The position numbers and the translations under genes are program-made. The notes beneath the pieces were generated by a model. The model had not been told where the DNA came from, searched no databases, and saw only the letters and a list, made by a program, of their open reading frames with translations. From the NCBI RefSeq assembly GCF_965363235.1, contig NC_134842.1, forward strand, positions 5,917,112 to 5,981,111: a DNA stretch of 64,000 bases, written 5' to 3'. The number at the start of each line of letters is the position of its first letter. Position 1 is the stretch's first letter. Below are positions 1-12,179 of this stretch, in pieces. This stretch comes from Mytilus galloprovincialis (taxonomy: Eukaryota > Mollusca > Bivalvia > Mytilida > Mytilidae).

Positions 1-194
1 TATTGAAAAATAGTGTTAAGAACAGTGGTGTTTCTGGTATTGTTTATATGTTTTATATTATTTTTTTAATAGTATATGTCAAAGTTTACACACATGGATA
101 CCAAATTAAATTTTTTAAAAAAAAATCCTAGAATTAAATCATACTGGTAAAATTATTTAAGCTTTGAACGAACTGACATTTATATTAAAAGAGG

Positions 195-330
195 GGCGAC
201 ATATTCCAGAGGGACAGTCAATATCATAGATCGGAATAAACTGAAAACGCCATGGCAGAAAAACACAAACAGACAAATAATAGAACACAAGACACAACAA
301 AACTAAAGACTAAGCAACATGAACCCCATA
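195..330 (+). repeat. Interspersed repeat, family with a second copy at 9605-9820
   Basis: Both places share the blocks 'gccatggc', 'aatagaacacaagacacaac'-like and 'gcaacatgaacccc'-like in the same order and orientation. No coding potential was seen. The family name is unknown to me. Confidence 0.5.
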
Positions 331-1218
331 TTAACATGCATGTAAAGGCGATATATAATGTGTTTTTTAGATATTTATTTGATAAAAGTGAGGCTGCATA
401 TAAATGAGAACACTATCGAAACCGTATTTTAAAATCGTTTTTACTTTTGTTCTAATCTATCTACAATGACTTCAAATAATTCTACATGAAAAGCTCAATA
501 TTGTTTAAAAACGTCCGGAACAACCAAATTCTATAAAGCTTGAAAAAACTGAAATAATCCTAGTCAAAACACAATCAATAAACAACTACTTATAAAAAGT
601 AAATAAATTTAGCAATGCGGTAAAGATGTGAAAAATAAATGAACACTAAGTATGACAGAACATAAGATAGGGTAGCTTTTTAAAGTATTTTACGTATTAC
701 TGAGACGCACGTTTCGAGAGGGTTCGTTTGGATGTGCTGGATGTATACATACGATATTATTTCGGACTTTTTCTAGTCCCGTGTGTAAGTAAAATTTAAT
801 GACAAAGTACTTTTCCAAGAAGTAGTCCAAATTACCAGTTTTAATTTTGAATAATAAAAATTGCGCAAACGTATCAATAAGACAAATGGTTAAATAAAAT
901 AACTATGATTACAAATATGGCCTTGATACAAATCATAATAAAGTTGTCACAATTAATGAATGAAATGATTTTTAACTGGTCATCGATCTAAGAGGTAAGT
1001 AAATGTCCTCGTACACGTTATGTGCCATATTATAACACTACAGGTGAACATTGAACTGATTCCAAAAATATATATCTTCTACATAACATATGAAAAATTA
1101 GGGTATAATAAAAAGGGGTCGAAATTTATCCTTACAACAGGCCATCTACTGACCCCCTCAAAAGACATGCTGTAGGTCTTTAAACGCGAAGAGAGCGTGG
1201 CACTTTAATCTTTAATAG

Positions 1219-1332
1219 GCATTGATAACGTCCTCCAATTTAACGTCCATGTTCTAGCATTGATAACGTCCTCCACTTAAACGTCCATGTTCCAGCATTG
1301 ATAACGTCCTCCAATTTAACGTCCAGGTTCTA
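1219..1332. repeat. 38-bp tandem repeat, three copies
   Basis: Three head-to-tail copies start at 1219, 1257 and 1295 with the motif 'gcattgataacgtcctcca'. They differ at a few positions. Confidence 0.85.
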
Positions 1333-2405
1333 GTCGGTCATTGATGCATTTTTTAAACATGCCGCCCAACCAAAGGTTCTCATTTGAACATTGACAAAGA
1401 TTTACGCAAGTCATAAGAAAACCTAAAACGACCATGTTACTTCTCACCAATCACCTTGACAGGAAATTTATTATACATAATACTTTTTTTTTTATTATAG
1501 AGGAAGAAGACAAATTATTCTCATCATTTAGTTTTTGCTATAACCAACAAAATTCTTACAGTAGAAGTGACTACATCAATAAGGTTTCTTTTAAAAAAAT
1601 ATGCACTTTTGTATATGTATATATAGTTACATTCTAGTTCATAGTTTTTGGCCTCGAAGATTGAGCTACCCATGTCTTGTCTAAGAAACTAGATTGTGTT
1701 TACTGTTAACATTACGATTTAGTCTTGACAGAATCGATTACATCAAAACAGGAGTTTTTTTTCTACAAAAATACATTCAAATGATGTATTTTCGTTTGGA
1801 CGATTTACAAGCCTTTTTGACCAAATCAGTCAAACATTCATTGTAGTTTGTCAATTAAGGTAGGCCAAGAAACTATAAGCTAAGCATGAAAGACAAATCA
1901 ATTTCAGAATATAAAGGTTTTGTTGCTGTCTTTAAGTATGTAGGGTGGTCAGTTAAAGCCTTTATACGTTTTCACCTATCATATTCCAACGGGTTTTGTC
2001 CGGCTACCATACGCATGTGTTATTTTTTACCAAGGAAAAAGTAGTCACCCAATTTTTCAAAACAGTGAAGTGTACAAACTATTAATTTAGACAAAAACTA
2101 ACCTCGAGAAAAATAAAATAATGAGAAGAACAGAAAAGCATCTCGCTCGCTTGGTGTTAGATATCCAATGCTGCACATAACATCGCCAACACTTGAATTT
2201 ATATCTTTAGCGTTGCTTTTCCTTAAATATCCAACACTGTATTATTATCATATGTTCAGCGTTTTTTTTTTATATATATTCATATATCTATACCACTATA
2301 TTCTACATTTGCGGCGCAAAAGTTAACATCTTCAGTGTTGGACTCAAATCTACAGCTCAGGACTTTATACAGCCAGCGCTGGACTAAACAACTTAAACTC
2401 TATAC

Positions 2406-2528
2406 TTTAAATCGTCATTGATCGATTATGAATCGTCATCGCTTGACTTTAAATCATCATCGCTTGATTTAAATCGTCATCGCTCGACTTTTAATCATCA
2501 TCGCTTGATTTAAATCGTCATCGCTTAA
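2406..2528. repeat. Short tandem repeat of about 20-21 bp
   Basis: Degenerate copies of 'aaatcrtcatcgcttga' run head to tail, with six or so units. Confidence 0.75.
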
Positions 2529-2612
2529 CGCAAGACTTTATATCATCAGTGAACAAAATTAAACTTTATATGTATGAGACCAAAGGTTTAGGAATATTTG
2601 AATGTGACTTTC

Positions 2613-2704
2613 TGTAATAGTTATCCCATGAGGACGCGGTGTGCCAATGTAAGAGGGTGATCTTACATTGACACACCAGGTCCGAATGGGATAACTATTT
2701 TACA
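2613..2704. repeat. Foldback (hairpin) element
   Basis: The outer arms are 'aatagttatcccat' and 'atgggataactatt'. The inner arms are 'ggtgtgccaatgtaag' and 'cttacattgacacacc', around an 8-bp loop. About 90 bp in total form one long stem, which is typical of a small palindromic MITE. Confidence 0.85.
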
Positions 2705-3157
2705 TCCTTATTTTTCCTATCTAGTCGTTCTGGTGTAGGTGTGTGAGTTGTGGGTAACGGTCTTGAGTTCGAATTCCATCATGGATTTTTTTGTATATCA
2801 ATTTTGATTATAAGTCTTTACCGTATAAATAATTCTTAGTTTTATTGTGGATTATGTATTCCCACCAGTGTTACAAAACAAAGGAACGCATGTAAAATGA
2901 AAAATACAAAGCTAGGCGTACCTAGCAGAACAAAGGAGCTGGGATGTAAACTATTATTATAAATATTTTGCATATGTAAATGTAAGAAGTAAATATATTA
3001 AGATATACTATTATAAAAAAGCCATCTACTTTCAAATTATTTCAATTACTATCTGTACGAAATATTAAGAAATGAAATAATCTGAGTAAATACCTTTATG
3101 GGGCAGAAAAGAATTCGTAATACTTGATTGTTTGTTATGTACCTTTATAACCAATGG

Positions 3158-3270
3158 AAATTGTATGCCAAACTCCGCTATAGTATTAATGCTGTATATG
3201 TATATATGTAAATTGTATGCCAAACTCCGCTATAGTATTAATGCTGTATATGTGTATATGTAAATTGTAT
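3158..3270. repeat. 52-bp tandem duplication just before carbonic anhydrase exon 2
   Basis: Two copies start at 3158 and 3210, with a third partial copy at 3262; the motif is 'aaattgtatgccaaactccg'. The following 'ggaataaagtattattatta' resembles the 3' tail of a non-LTR retroelement. This is an inference from the tail shape only. Confidence 0.75.
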
Positions 3271-3344
3271 AATTTTTGTATCTGTTTACTCATATGAGCT
3301 GTATTTGCTTACGGAATAAAGTATTATTATTATTACATTTACAG

Positions 3345-3374
3345 GCAACTCGTGGGGATATCAAGATGGCATAC
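3345..3374 (+). CDS. Carbonic anhydrase exon 2 (first visible)
   Basis: A 30-bp exon between 'ttacag' and 'gtaagt' encodes the start of the CA fold (N-S-W-G-Y-Q-D-G-I). Two bases complete an upstream codon, and it ends with one base of a Pro codon finished by the next exon. Confidence 0.88.
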
Positions 3375-6300
3375 GTAAGTGATTTTATTGTTTGCACCTG
3401 CAATACACATGTGACATACATGTAATTATTTATTCTGTTTACATACGTTTCAGTATGTATTTTATCTATTAATGCAAGTTATATTGCCATAAATTGTCTG
3501 TTTTTATTAGCAAATTATTGTGATAGAGATTAATTATATATCAGAAAAATGAATGGAAATCCTCGAAAACATATGCGAATGTAGTATACGTTTTTGAACA
3601 GCTGGAAAAAAAAACACTACGCGAAACTTGTTCCGTACAAGCACATCTTCAACTATCTTATAAACAGTTCTTTGATAACTAGTTTTGTATCACCAAATTA
3701 TAGTTTACATTTATAATTAGTTTCCTTTTAACCCAACATTTAATGAAGATTATTTCAAAAAGATTGGAAATACGTATAACATAATTATATTTATTTTAAT
3801 TCATATATGATACAGCAATTTATCATCAAATTGTATTCAATCTTTATTTATTTATCTTATATTTACATTATCTAATCATGTTTATATTCTTCAATCATAA
3901 CACATGGTAGCTTCTGGTTCTTGATTACAATTAAGTTAGTATATAAAATGGAAGCAACTACAAAGTTTCTACCTGCATGAATATGAAGTGAAAATAAAGA
4001 ACATACCAGATGTGTCAAAAAAAAAAAAAAAAAAGATACTCTTGAAAATATTAAAGGAAAGCTCTCTTTCAAAGATACTTTTTCATTGAACGATTTTAGT
4101 CTTGAGCATTGAATTATTTCTGTTTTATTTTGTAGCTCCTTCGCAATGGCCGATTGAGTACAGAACATGCGGAGGTCGTCGTCAATCACCAGTCCATATA
4201 GAGATGAAGGATGTAGTGCTCAATCAACAGTTAGGGGCTTTAGACCTGAATGATATAAATGTTATTAACAATATACGGTTGACGCTGAAAAATAATGGAC
4301 ATACAGGTCTGTACTATACGGCAAAAAGTCAAATAAATGAACAAAAATATCCTAGACGATCACTTTGTATAAAAATAACAACTATGTTGTACAAGGGAAA
4401 CACCACATTCTGACAGAGACTGAAATAAATAAATTATTTATAAAAATTATACAAGAAAAGTCACAAAATGTATGTTAGCTTTGGTATTTGGGCATGCCAG
4501 CTCTGGCGGACAGGCTTGAGCATCCTTATCCAAGACGAAAATGTGAAAACATGACAATTTTGTAATCTAGTGCATGGATCATAAACAAACATGAGTACGT
4601 TGATCTTTCAGCTTACTATTGTATAATTTAATTCACAGATATACATATAAAGAACATAAGATACAAGAGTATTCAAGTTTGGGATAAAACAAAAAACATT
4701 ACTGGTAAAGCAATTACCCCCTTGAGTAGTAAATATAGGCTGATAAGTTGTATTCAGAGCAAAGTGGAATTTCAATTTCATTTTGCAATGCTTTATTGCC
4801 CTTTTTCTCATTATGTGAGAAAACAATATTCTCCTTTTAATCGCATAAACTGTCTTTTTTTTCTTATAAATATGTTGTTTTGGTTTTGTTATTTCAACAG
4901 AAAACTCTAAACATCCTTTTTTAAGTTCTCATTATTTATCAATTAGTTGAAGTTGACGTGGAAGGTCGAAACAACCTATTGGTAACTGGTGGAGGACTAC
5001 CAGGGCCTTTTATGGTTAAACAATTCCACTTCCATTGGGGCTCAGCAGATAACAGAGGATCAGAACATGACATTAGCGGGAGGTACTTTCCTATGGAGGT
5101 AGATATATAAATATGCATGTTATAGGTACATAAAACAAGTGACAACTCTACGAGAATTCAATCTAATAGAACACCAGTGATGGTGATACACGTCTGAAAA
5201 CAATTATTATATTATATTCATAATTATAGTTAAACTTGTAAATATATTCAGAGAATATATGTGTTTCAGCCGTGTATCATCTTCACTAGTGTTCTAATGG
5301 ATGGGTTTACGCAAATATGCAGAACTCAAACAGTAAGCATGAATATGCATATTATAATTAAACATAAAATAAAATATTATAACTAAAACCTGCTGACTAA
5401 GACATGTGAAGGTCTATGATTAATAAGAAATACACGGAAGATCGATTTTTTCAAGAAAGTAGAATTATGGATCAAAGTTTTAATATATTGAAAACTTTGA
5501 AATTGCAGTTGTATACATTCAGTTTTTGCATTCCTTGTTCTTTATTTTGGAAAAAATCCCCAGAAATAAAACACGTACATCATGAAATAAAATGCAACGG
5601 AATAGATCTATCAGTGTTAGTGTGATTTCTGAAATTTTGTACATTTCATATGGTAAGGTAAGTGATCATGGCTTTTATAGTTAGTTTTAATATTACACCA
5701 TTTTATGTTTGTTCATAGTAAATTTTATTGTGTTACTAACGCATGTAATTTCACAAATGACTAAATAATTCAAAAATACCAAAAAATCAACAAATGCACC
5801 GAAACATATTAACCTTCCTTTAAACACGAATAAAAAACTACTACTACTATAATATTCATAATAAAAAGTAAACCACTGAGTCAGATGATTAGCATGTTTT
5901 CATAGGAAACTTATATTGTATTTCTAGATGCATGTTGTGACTTATTCTGCACGATTTAAAATGTTTGAGGAAGCTAAAAATTCCACAGATGGCTTGGCTG
6001 TACTGGCTTTTCTGTTTGATGTGAGTAATATCGGTTGAGACGCTAAGTTTTTTAAATTAGAAAAAGAATACTATACAAATGATCACCATATTTCAAAACA
6101 TATTGTTTTCAAATTGAACAGGGAATACTAAAATAGAAAAAAAATCCATGCTTATTTCAGATTATAGCTAAAAGAGACGACAATTTATACAAAAGTAGTC
6201 ATGGTTCAAAGTTGTATATATAAAATCTAACGTTTGTAGATTGGCGATCATAATCCTGTGTTTGATGAAATGATTGGTCATATGAACGACGTTCGTCACA

Positions 6301-9270
6301 GAGGTAAAATAAGATTTAACGCTTAATTGACGTGTATTTAACCTTTAAATAAGAAAACAAAACAATGGGGCTTCTTATTCCTGAACACAAGCTACCGAAC
6401 ATTTAACAAACCCCTTTCAGTAATTGTACCTATAAGTCGTTGAGAAATCATCAGTTTATTGGTGTACAGACCCCTGGAGAGGATGAGAAACTGAAAGTAC
6501 AAAATAACAATAAAAAGCATACTATTAAGACGACACTAACACAATAAATGTCAAATAGTAGTACATTCACAATGAGAAAGGTTATAAAGTTCAATACAAG
6601 TAACTCTTGTACACTACACTTATAATAAATTAGAAAACTGTCGTATATAAATTGGCAAGCAAAATGATAGGTTGTATCTGAACTTTTCATTAGAAGAACG
6701 ATAAAAATGTGTACACACGTTGAGAATGTGCTGTACTGTAATCCTAGAAAATTCGAGCGTGACCCTTGTCTACATGTATAAACCACAAAAATAAATCCTT
6801 AAATGTGGGATTTATAAATAATGAAAGGTGTTTAAGGGCAAAATGTATACATAAAACAAACAAACAGTACTGTTTACTAACCGCGGCAACAATTACTGAT
6901 GCCGTGAGTAAATGAACTCCAAAATTCAAATTTGAAAAAAAATAAAAGATTAACTGACTCTAATGGTGGCTTAAACTTCAAGTAGAAACAACAACATGTT
7001 TTTTCAGTTTTGACAATGATCGAGGGAGTGCGGAGTGAAATCACCAGAAAGCACGACAAGGTCAATTCGACACTTACACCAAATAAGACTAGTACAGTAA
7101 TGTTCAAATTCATAGGTTACGAATTCAGAATGTTAATGTAAATGTGGTTAATTGTTCTCACCGTACAATGAATAATCTGATTCCTCCTCATAATGTATTG
7201 TTCAACTCTACGTAACCGAACCAAAATAAACCTTACTTTATGTTTATTGCAAATTAAAGACAATTAAATCTGCATCGTGGTGTCACTTTACATACTTTTC
7301 AGATTTCAGAAATATACATCGTTACCAGGGTATGATAGGATAACATACACCTTAGTTATTTATATCCTTCGTTAGTTCTTACCTAGACACTTTACTTTTA
7401 ATATATTTTTTGTAGATGACCATGTAGAAATTCAGACATTTTCTTTGAGCTCGTTGTTTCCTCGTTCTACTGAAGTATTCTATAGATATTATGGCGGACT
7501 GACGACTCCTCCATGTTACGAAAGCGTTGTGTGGACAATTTTTCAAGAGCATATACGAATTTCTCAAGCACAGGTGATCTTTTTTTTAGTTCCATAGTGT
7601 TAAGCAAAATCTCAAATAATACTGAACTCCGCGAAAAATTCAGAACGGAAGTACCCAATCAAATGGCAAAATCAAAAGCTCAAACAAATCAAACAAATGA
7701 ATAACAACTGTCATATTCTTGAATTTAAACAGGCATTTTTCTTATGTAGAAAACGAGAGATTAAATCTGGTTTTATAGCTAGCTAACCCTTTCACTTGTA
7801 CATCTGAGCCTCTGGCCTTTGTTAGTCTTGTATGATTTTTAATTTTAGTTTCTTGTTTAGTTTCTTGTGTATAATTCGGAGTTTAGTATGACGTTCATTA
7901 ATCACTGAACTAGTATACATATTTGATTGGGAACTAGCTGAAGGATGCCTCCGGGTGCGGGAGTTTCTCGCTGCATTGCAGACCCACTGGTGGGCTTCGG
8001 CTGCTGTCACCTCTTTGCTTGGGTTGTTGTCTCTTTGACACATTCCCCATTTCCATTCTCAATTTTACTTAAGGGTTCAAACAACTATCAACTTGAGACC
8101 TCATTACGTAGATGTGAGCAACTTTAGAGAAATGTACTTCCTCTAACAACAAGCCCTACATGAAACTATACCCCATAGCATGTTATTAAAGGTCCGTTAT
8201 GTCATAAATTGAAACAATTCATACGAGAAAACCAAACGTACAAACATAACCAAGACATACAATATAACATAACACTTTTAATAGCATCTAAAAACTTTAT
8301 ATAGATATTGTTAAATTTAAATAGTTTATATACATAGCTATACGAAGATGTGGTATGAGTGCCAATGAGATAACTCTCCATCCTAGTCACAATTTGTAAA
8401 ACTAAACCATTATAGGTCAAATATAAAAACAAGAAGATGTGTTATGATTACCAATGAGACACTTCTCCACAGGAGACCAAAATGACACAGAAATTGACAA
8501 CTAAAGGTCATCATACGGCTTTCAACAATAAGCAAAGCCAATATCGCATAGCTAGCTAGCAAAGGCCCCGCAATGACAATGTAAAACAATTCAAACGAGA
8601 AAACTAACGACAAAAAATGAAAGAAAAACAAATATGCAGTACGGTCTTTAACACAGAGCCTTGGCTCACACTGAACAGCAACCTATTAAATGTCCAGAAT
8701 TGTGTGTACTTTGATTGATGTTCTTTTTTTAAATAGATAAACGAATTTAGGCGTCTCGGCGATCGGTATTTTCGTCGCTTCCGAACATTATCAGATAATT
8801 TTAGACCAACGCAGCCTATAAGTGGACGATATGTATATACCAATCATCCCCGGGGTCTTCAATACCGTAGGGAAGGTTCATTTCCAAGACAGCCTCTACT
8901 AGAAGAAGTATCAGGAAGAGTTTCAAGACAACCAATACAGACAATAGCAACACGAACATTTTTAAGACAACCGATACAAAATACAATAGGAAAGATGATT
9001 CCAAAACAACACATGCAGAGAAATCATGTTCGAAATATTCAAAGGCATAACGTTCAAAGAAATTTTACAAAAAATATACCAAGACAACTAGTGCAAAGAC
9101 AATTAACTCGTAATATTGAGAGACAACAGATGTGGAGTAACTTTTCACAAAAAATGTCACGGCAACCTTTCCAATCGAATGTTGAAAGACAAGTTCCAAG
9201 GCAGTTTGTTAGAAGTAGATTAAGACGAAGGCTATTCATAGTAAAGGAACAGGTTTGTACATTTAGATAA
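3345..9270 (+). CDS. Secreted-type alpha carbonic anhydrase with basic Arg/Gln-rich tail (7 visible exons, 5' exon missing)
   Basis: Zinc enzyme that interconverts CO2 and bicarbonate. Exons are 3345-3374, 4136-4306, 4947-5098, 5928-6020, 6240-6303, 7416-7573 and 8737-9270; all junctions are AG/GT and in phase, giving 399 complete codons. Numbered from the first full codon, the zinc ligands are His94, His96 and His119, with Glu106, Glu117 and Thr199, matching human CA2 numbering. The proton-shuttle His is at 65. Cys21 and Cys203 are placed like the disulphide of extracellular alpha-CAs, so secretion is expected. The enzyme fold ends near residue 256. Residues 257-399 are a low-complexity tail with 25 Arg, 21 Gln and no Asp. 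A missing upstream exon must supply the signal peptide. The enzyme could be a shell-matrix or mantle CA, but the tail is not the Gly-Asn type of nacrein. Family call certain; role inferred. Confidence 0.95.
4136..4306 (+). CDS. Carbonic anhydrase exon 3
   Basis: Residues 10-67. It holds the CGG-RRQSP block with the first disulphide-type Cys and ends in NNGHT with the shuttle His65. Acceptor 'tttgtag', donor 'gtctgt'. The open frame runs past the donor, but those codons do not belong to the family. Confidence 0.95.
4947..5098 (+). CDS. Carbonic anhydrase exon 4
   Basis: Residues 67-117. It contains the HFHWG zinc motif (His94, His96), GSEH with Glu106, and ends at Glu117. Acceptor 'aattag', donor 'gtagat'. 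Phase 0 out. Confidence 0.96.
5168..5302. repeat. Foldback repeat inside carbonic anhydrase intron 4
   Basis: Left arm 5168-5205 and right arm about 5262-5302 are inverted copies of a sequence with 'gatggtgatacac', separated by an AT-rich loop. The same core occurs at about 58940-58975, so this is a mobile family. Confidence 0.75.
5928..6020 (+). CDS. Carbonic anhydrase exon 5
   Basis: 31 codons starting M-H-V-V, where the His is the third zinc ligand (119), and ending in the LAFLFD strand. Acceptor 'tttctag', donor 'gtgagt'. Confidence 0.96.
6240..6303 (+). CDS. Carbonic anhydrase exon 6
   Basis: 64 bp, residues 149-170, acceptor 'tttgtag', donor 'gtaaaa'. Less conserved helical part of the fold; placed by phase and position. 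Confidence 0.9.
7416..7573 (+). CDS. Carbonic anhydrase exon 7
   Basis: Residues 170-222. It holds YRYYGGLTTPPC, with Thr199, Thr200 and the second disulphide-type Cys203, then the conserved V-x-W strand. Acceptor 'tttgtag', donor 'gtgatc', phase 0 out. Confidence 0.96.
7615..8060. repeat. Interspersed repeats (family C, then family B in reverse)
   Basis: 7615-7800 resembles 16425-16575 and 51485-51600 ('gaaaaattcagaacggaag', 'atgtagaaaa'). 7800-8060 is a reverse copy of the family with long copies at 10890-11370 and 27550-27950 ('ggaggcgtcc', 'caacaacccgac'). Both lie in carbonic anhydrase intron 7. Confidence 0.7.
8343..8640 (+). repeat. Interspersed repeat family A
   Basis: Markers are 'gatgtggtatgat', 'caatgagacaac', 'acggccttcaaca' and 'ggccccgaaatgacaatg'. 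Further copies lie near 12960-13170, 26480-26690, 32050-32240 and 52410-52585 (plus), and 37080-37300, 43120-43350 and 54110-54340 (minus). This is the most repeated unit in the window; no coding frame is conserved. Confidence 0.8.
8737..9270 (+). CDS. Carbonic anhydrase exon 8: end of fold plus Arg/Gln-rich tail
   Basis: Residues 223-399. The first 34 codons finish the CA fold with the NFRP-x-QP block. The remaining 143 are basic repeats in which 'RQP' and 'RN' steps recur roughly every 12-15 residues. The reading frame stays open at TAA 9268-9270. A possible donor 'CAG/GTTTGT' at 9252/9253 means the tail could continue in another exon. Confidence 0.9.
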   Translation: MNEFRRLGDRYFRRFRTLSDNFRPTQPISGRYVYTNHPRGLQYRREGSFPRQPLLEEVSGRVSRQPIQTIATRTFLRQPIQNTIGKMIPKQHMQRNHVRNIQRHNVQRNFTKNIPRQLVQRQLTRNIERQQMWSNFSQKMSRQPFQSNVERQVPRQFVRSRLRRRLFIVKEQVCTFR

Positions 9271-9524
9271 ATTATTTCTTAATTTTTTTATCTTTTTTAC
9301 TCAGGAGACCAATTGTTTTAAAATCTCAAGATGAAGGTTATTATGATGTCATAAACTTGATAGTCAATAGCAAATCCCTCCAACAATAATTGGTTGAAAA
9401 AAAACGACATAACAAATAATTAACAATTCAAACTCTTATTTAGTATTTATTTTTTTCACGTGAAAATGATATTGAACTTATGCTAACCAAACTTTCCAAG
9501 GATATTGGTAGAATCACCTTAGTC

Positions 9525-10060
9525 ATATACTTAATCTAAAAATGGTAAATAGATGTTCCATACACTAAGCAATATACTACATTTAAAAATGATATATAGA
9601 ATTATAAAAAATAAGCTCAGCAAAAGAAGAATGACGAAAGATACCAGAATAACAGCCAAACTCAAATATCGAAAATAAACCGACCACGCCATGGCGAAAA
9701 TAGAAAAGAAGACAAACCGACACATAATAGTACACAAGAAACAACTTAGGGCACTAACTACTGGGCAACACGAACCCCACCAAAAACAATGTGGTGATCT
9801 CATGTGCTCCGGAATTTAAAAATGGTATAAAGATGTTTCATACAATTATTTTAGCAATATACTTAATCTAAACATAATATCGATGTTTCATACAATCAGC
9901 TTAGCAATATACTACATCTAGACATGGTATATAAATGTTCCATACACCCAGCTTAGCAATATACTTCATCTAGAAATGGTATATAAATGTTCCATACACT
10001 CAGCTTAGCAATATACTTCATCTAGAAATGATATATAAATGTTCCATTCAATCAGCTTAT
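9525..10060. repeat. ~50-bp tandem array interrupted by an interspersed repeat
   Basis: About five units carry 'gttccatacac' and 'agcaatatactt'. One unit at 9525-9590 is separated from the rest (9820-10060) by an insert at about 9600-9820 that matches the repeat at 195-330. Confidence 0.8.
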
Positions 10061-10889
10061 ACAAATGTAGCAATAACCTACAGCTAAAAAGGATTTACAG
10101 ATGTCAGTACAAAAGTATATGTTGTTTAATACAATTATGAAAAGAAATAAAATGATTTCTGATGTATGAAAAACATTAACTCATTATATATAGATAGCAG
10201 GATTATTTTGTCTAACCCAGATGCGCGTTTCTTGAATTCTATAAAAGACAATCACTGATAAGCGAAACTCGAATATAAAAGTCAAAACAAGCCAAATAAG
10301 ATATCTATGATGGGTTTATTGATAGTTCTTGTGTTTTTAATGAGTTGATAAATCCAAAAAAGTAATTTAGACACACGATATATATAAAGTACATGTTATA
10401 TTTCCTTTGACCAACATAGGACAATAAGCACGGCTGTTGTTTAAAAAACATATCATCTTTCAGTTCCCTGGGAATAGAACACGACTGTATCTTATTACCT
10501 CAAATGTCCAGGGAAACATAAACAGACAACACAGCAATTTAAATAGTAACAATCACCGTGTATGGAACCGAGGTTGATCCTCACATGATGAGATATATGC
10601 AATGACCAGGGCAGTTTGAATTTGATTAAAGTATGAACAATAATCAGCTACAGTGTATACAAGTCATGAATTTATATTCCGTAAAACATGCGACTATTGT
10701 TTGTGTTTACAAGAAATGGAAAATTGTGTAATGAGATGAACTTTGGGTGTTAGGACACACCTATTCATATTTATTTATACAATACATTGGTATCTATCAT
10801 GGTGACGGGAGTTCTTTTGAGAAGACTGTGCTTTTTAGTATCATGCATGTAGTCTCTAATATATTTGCATGACTCGGATTTCTCTTGAA

Positions 10890-11370
10890 CTGAATTTTAA
10901 TGTGCGTATTGTTATGCGTTTACTTTACTACATTGGTTAGAGGTATAGGGGGAGGGTTGAGATCTCACAAACATGTTTAACCCCGCCGCATTTTTGCGCC
11001 TGTCCCAAGTCAGGAGCCTCTGGCCTTTGTTAGTCTTGTATTATTTTAATTTTAGTTTCTTGTGTACAATTTGGAAATTAGTATGGCGTTCATTATCACT
11101 GGACTAGTATATATTTGTTTAGGGGCCAGCTGAAGGACGCCTCCGGGTGCGGGAATTTCTCGCTACATTGAAGACCTGTTGGTGACCCTCTGCTGTTGTT
11201 TTTTATTTGGTCGGGTTGTTGTCTCTTTGGCACATTCCTTATTTCCATTCTCAATTTTATGGTATGTCCGCATGTGATAACGACAGCCAGACCATCTATG
11301 GCTTTTGGCTGTTTTCTGCTCTTTGGTCGGGTTGTTGTCCCTTTGACACATTCCCCATTTCTATTCTTAA
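10890..11370 (-). repeat. Long copy of interspersed repeat family B
   Basis: Reverse of 27550-27950, which it matches over several hundred bases by eye, including 'ccccgccgcatttttgcgcc' and 'gggtgcgggaatttct'. Confidence 0.85.
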
Positions 11371-11781
11371 TTGTATATTAATATACCAGTGTGAAGATAA
11401 AGGCAAAAGATTTAAGCATATGCTCCCTTAATTTGTCAATATAACGGAACTACAAACTGTCATCTAACTGAGATATTTACCCATAAAACCATGTTTAAAC
11501 TACCATTATATTCCGAAACATATATGTACCAATTCATGTCTGCATTACATTTAGCACTTTAATCTCTATATTCTTTAATAAGACTGACGAAATATTGTTA
11601 TGATATAAATAGTTATCGCTATTTTGTGCATTTTTCCTTTGATCTTTTTTTGTGATAATTTTCATATCATGCTACTCGCTTGTGATTGAAATTATTGCTA
11701 GAAACTAAGGACTCACTTGGCGTTGCTAATGAAATTGACATAAAATTAACAACGTTGTCATAGGTAAAATAGTGATAAACA

Positions 11782-11880
11782 GATTATCATTGGTCATCTC
11801 AACTCGATTGCTTTTCTCGTTTTTGCCGCGCACCGGCTCAAGCGAGAAAACTAGTCTTGTTGAGATGATCAACGATAATC
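11782..11880. repeat. Foldback element
   Basis: Arms 'gattatcattggtcatctca' and its near reverse complement ending at 11880, with inner 'cttttctcg' and 'cgagaaaa' arms around a GC-rich loop. Confidence 0.85.
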
Positions 11881-12179
11881 TATAAGAACATGTGTTTTCG
11901 AAAGGAATGGGTATTGCTGTAAAAAAAATTCTGAGTCATAAACATATATCTTGTGTATTTTAATGCACCATTTTATTTTGTGTTTTTAAAGTATTTTTTG
12001 GAAACTTGAAGAGACTAATTAGTTCACTTAAGCTTGTTCACTGGAAACCAGTGGAACACATTTGTTTGATAACTTCCAGTGATGGATATTATCTCAAATA
12101 TTTAAGTTTCGTTGCATTTAATGCACTTATCGAAGACGTTAAACTGGTATGCTAAGGTTGAATATTATTATTCAATAAG

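Larger units (their letters stand above)
1..3344. other. Upstream non-coding region of the carbonic anhydrase gene
   Basis: No conserved coding exon was recognised here. The stretch is AT-rich and holds an interspersed repeat (about 195-330), a 38-bp tandem repeat, a 20-21-bp tandem repeat, a foldback and a 52-bp duplication, each listed separately. The signal-peptide exon of the carbonic anhydrase must precede 3345 and end in phase 1. I could not place it, so it may be here unrecognised or left of the window. Confidence 0.6.

Noticed and set aside
1434..1637. Possible signal-peptide exon of carbonic anhydrase (starts M-L-L-L)
   Set aside because: No hydrophobic core followed by a phase 1 donor; the similarity is only in the first residues.
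2720..2790. tRNA-like segment with 'gagttcgaattcc'
   Set aside because: Only a B-box-like match; the A box and fold are not convincing, so it is not listed as a gene or SINE.
6451..6929. Hydrophobic minus-strand frames in carbonic anhydrase intron 6
   Set aside because: Phe/Ile/Leu-rich frames are expected from AT-rich DNA; no family motif or splice context.
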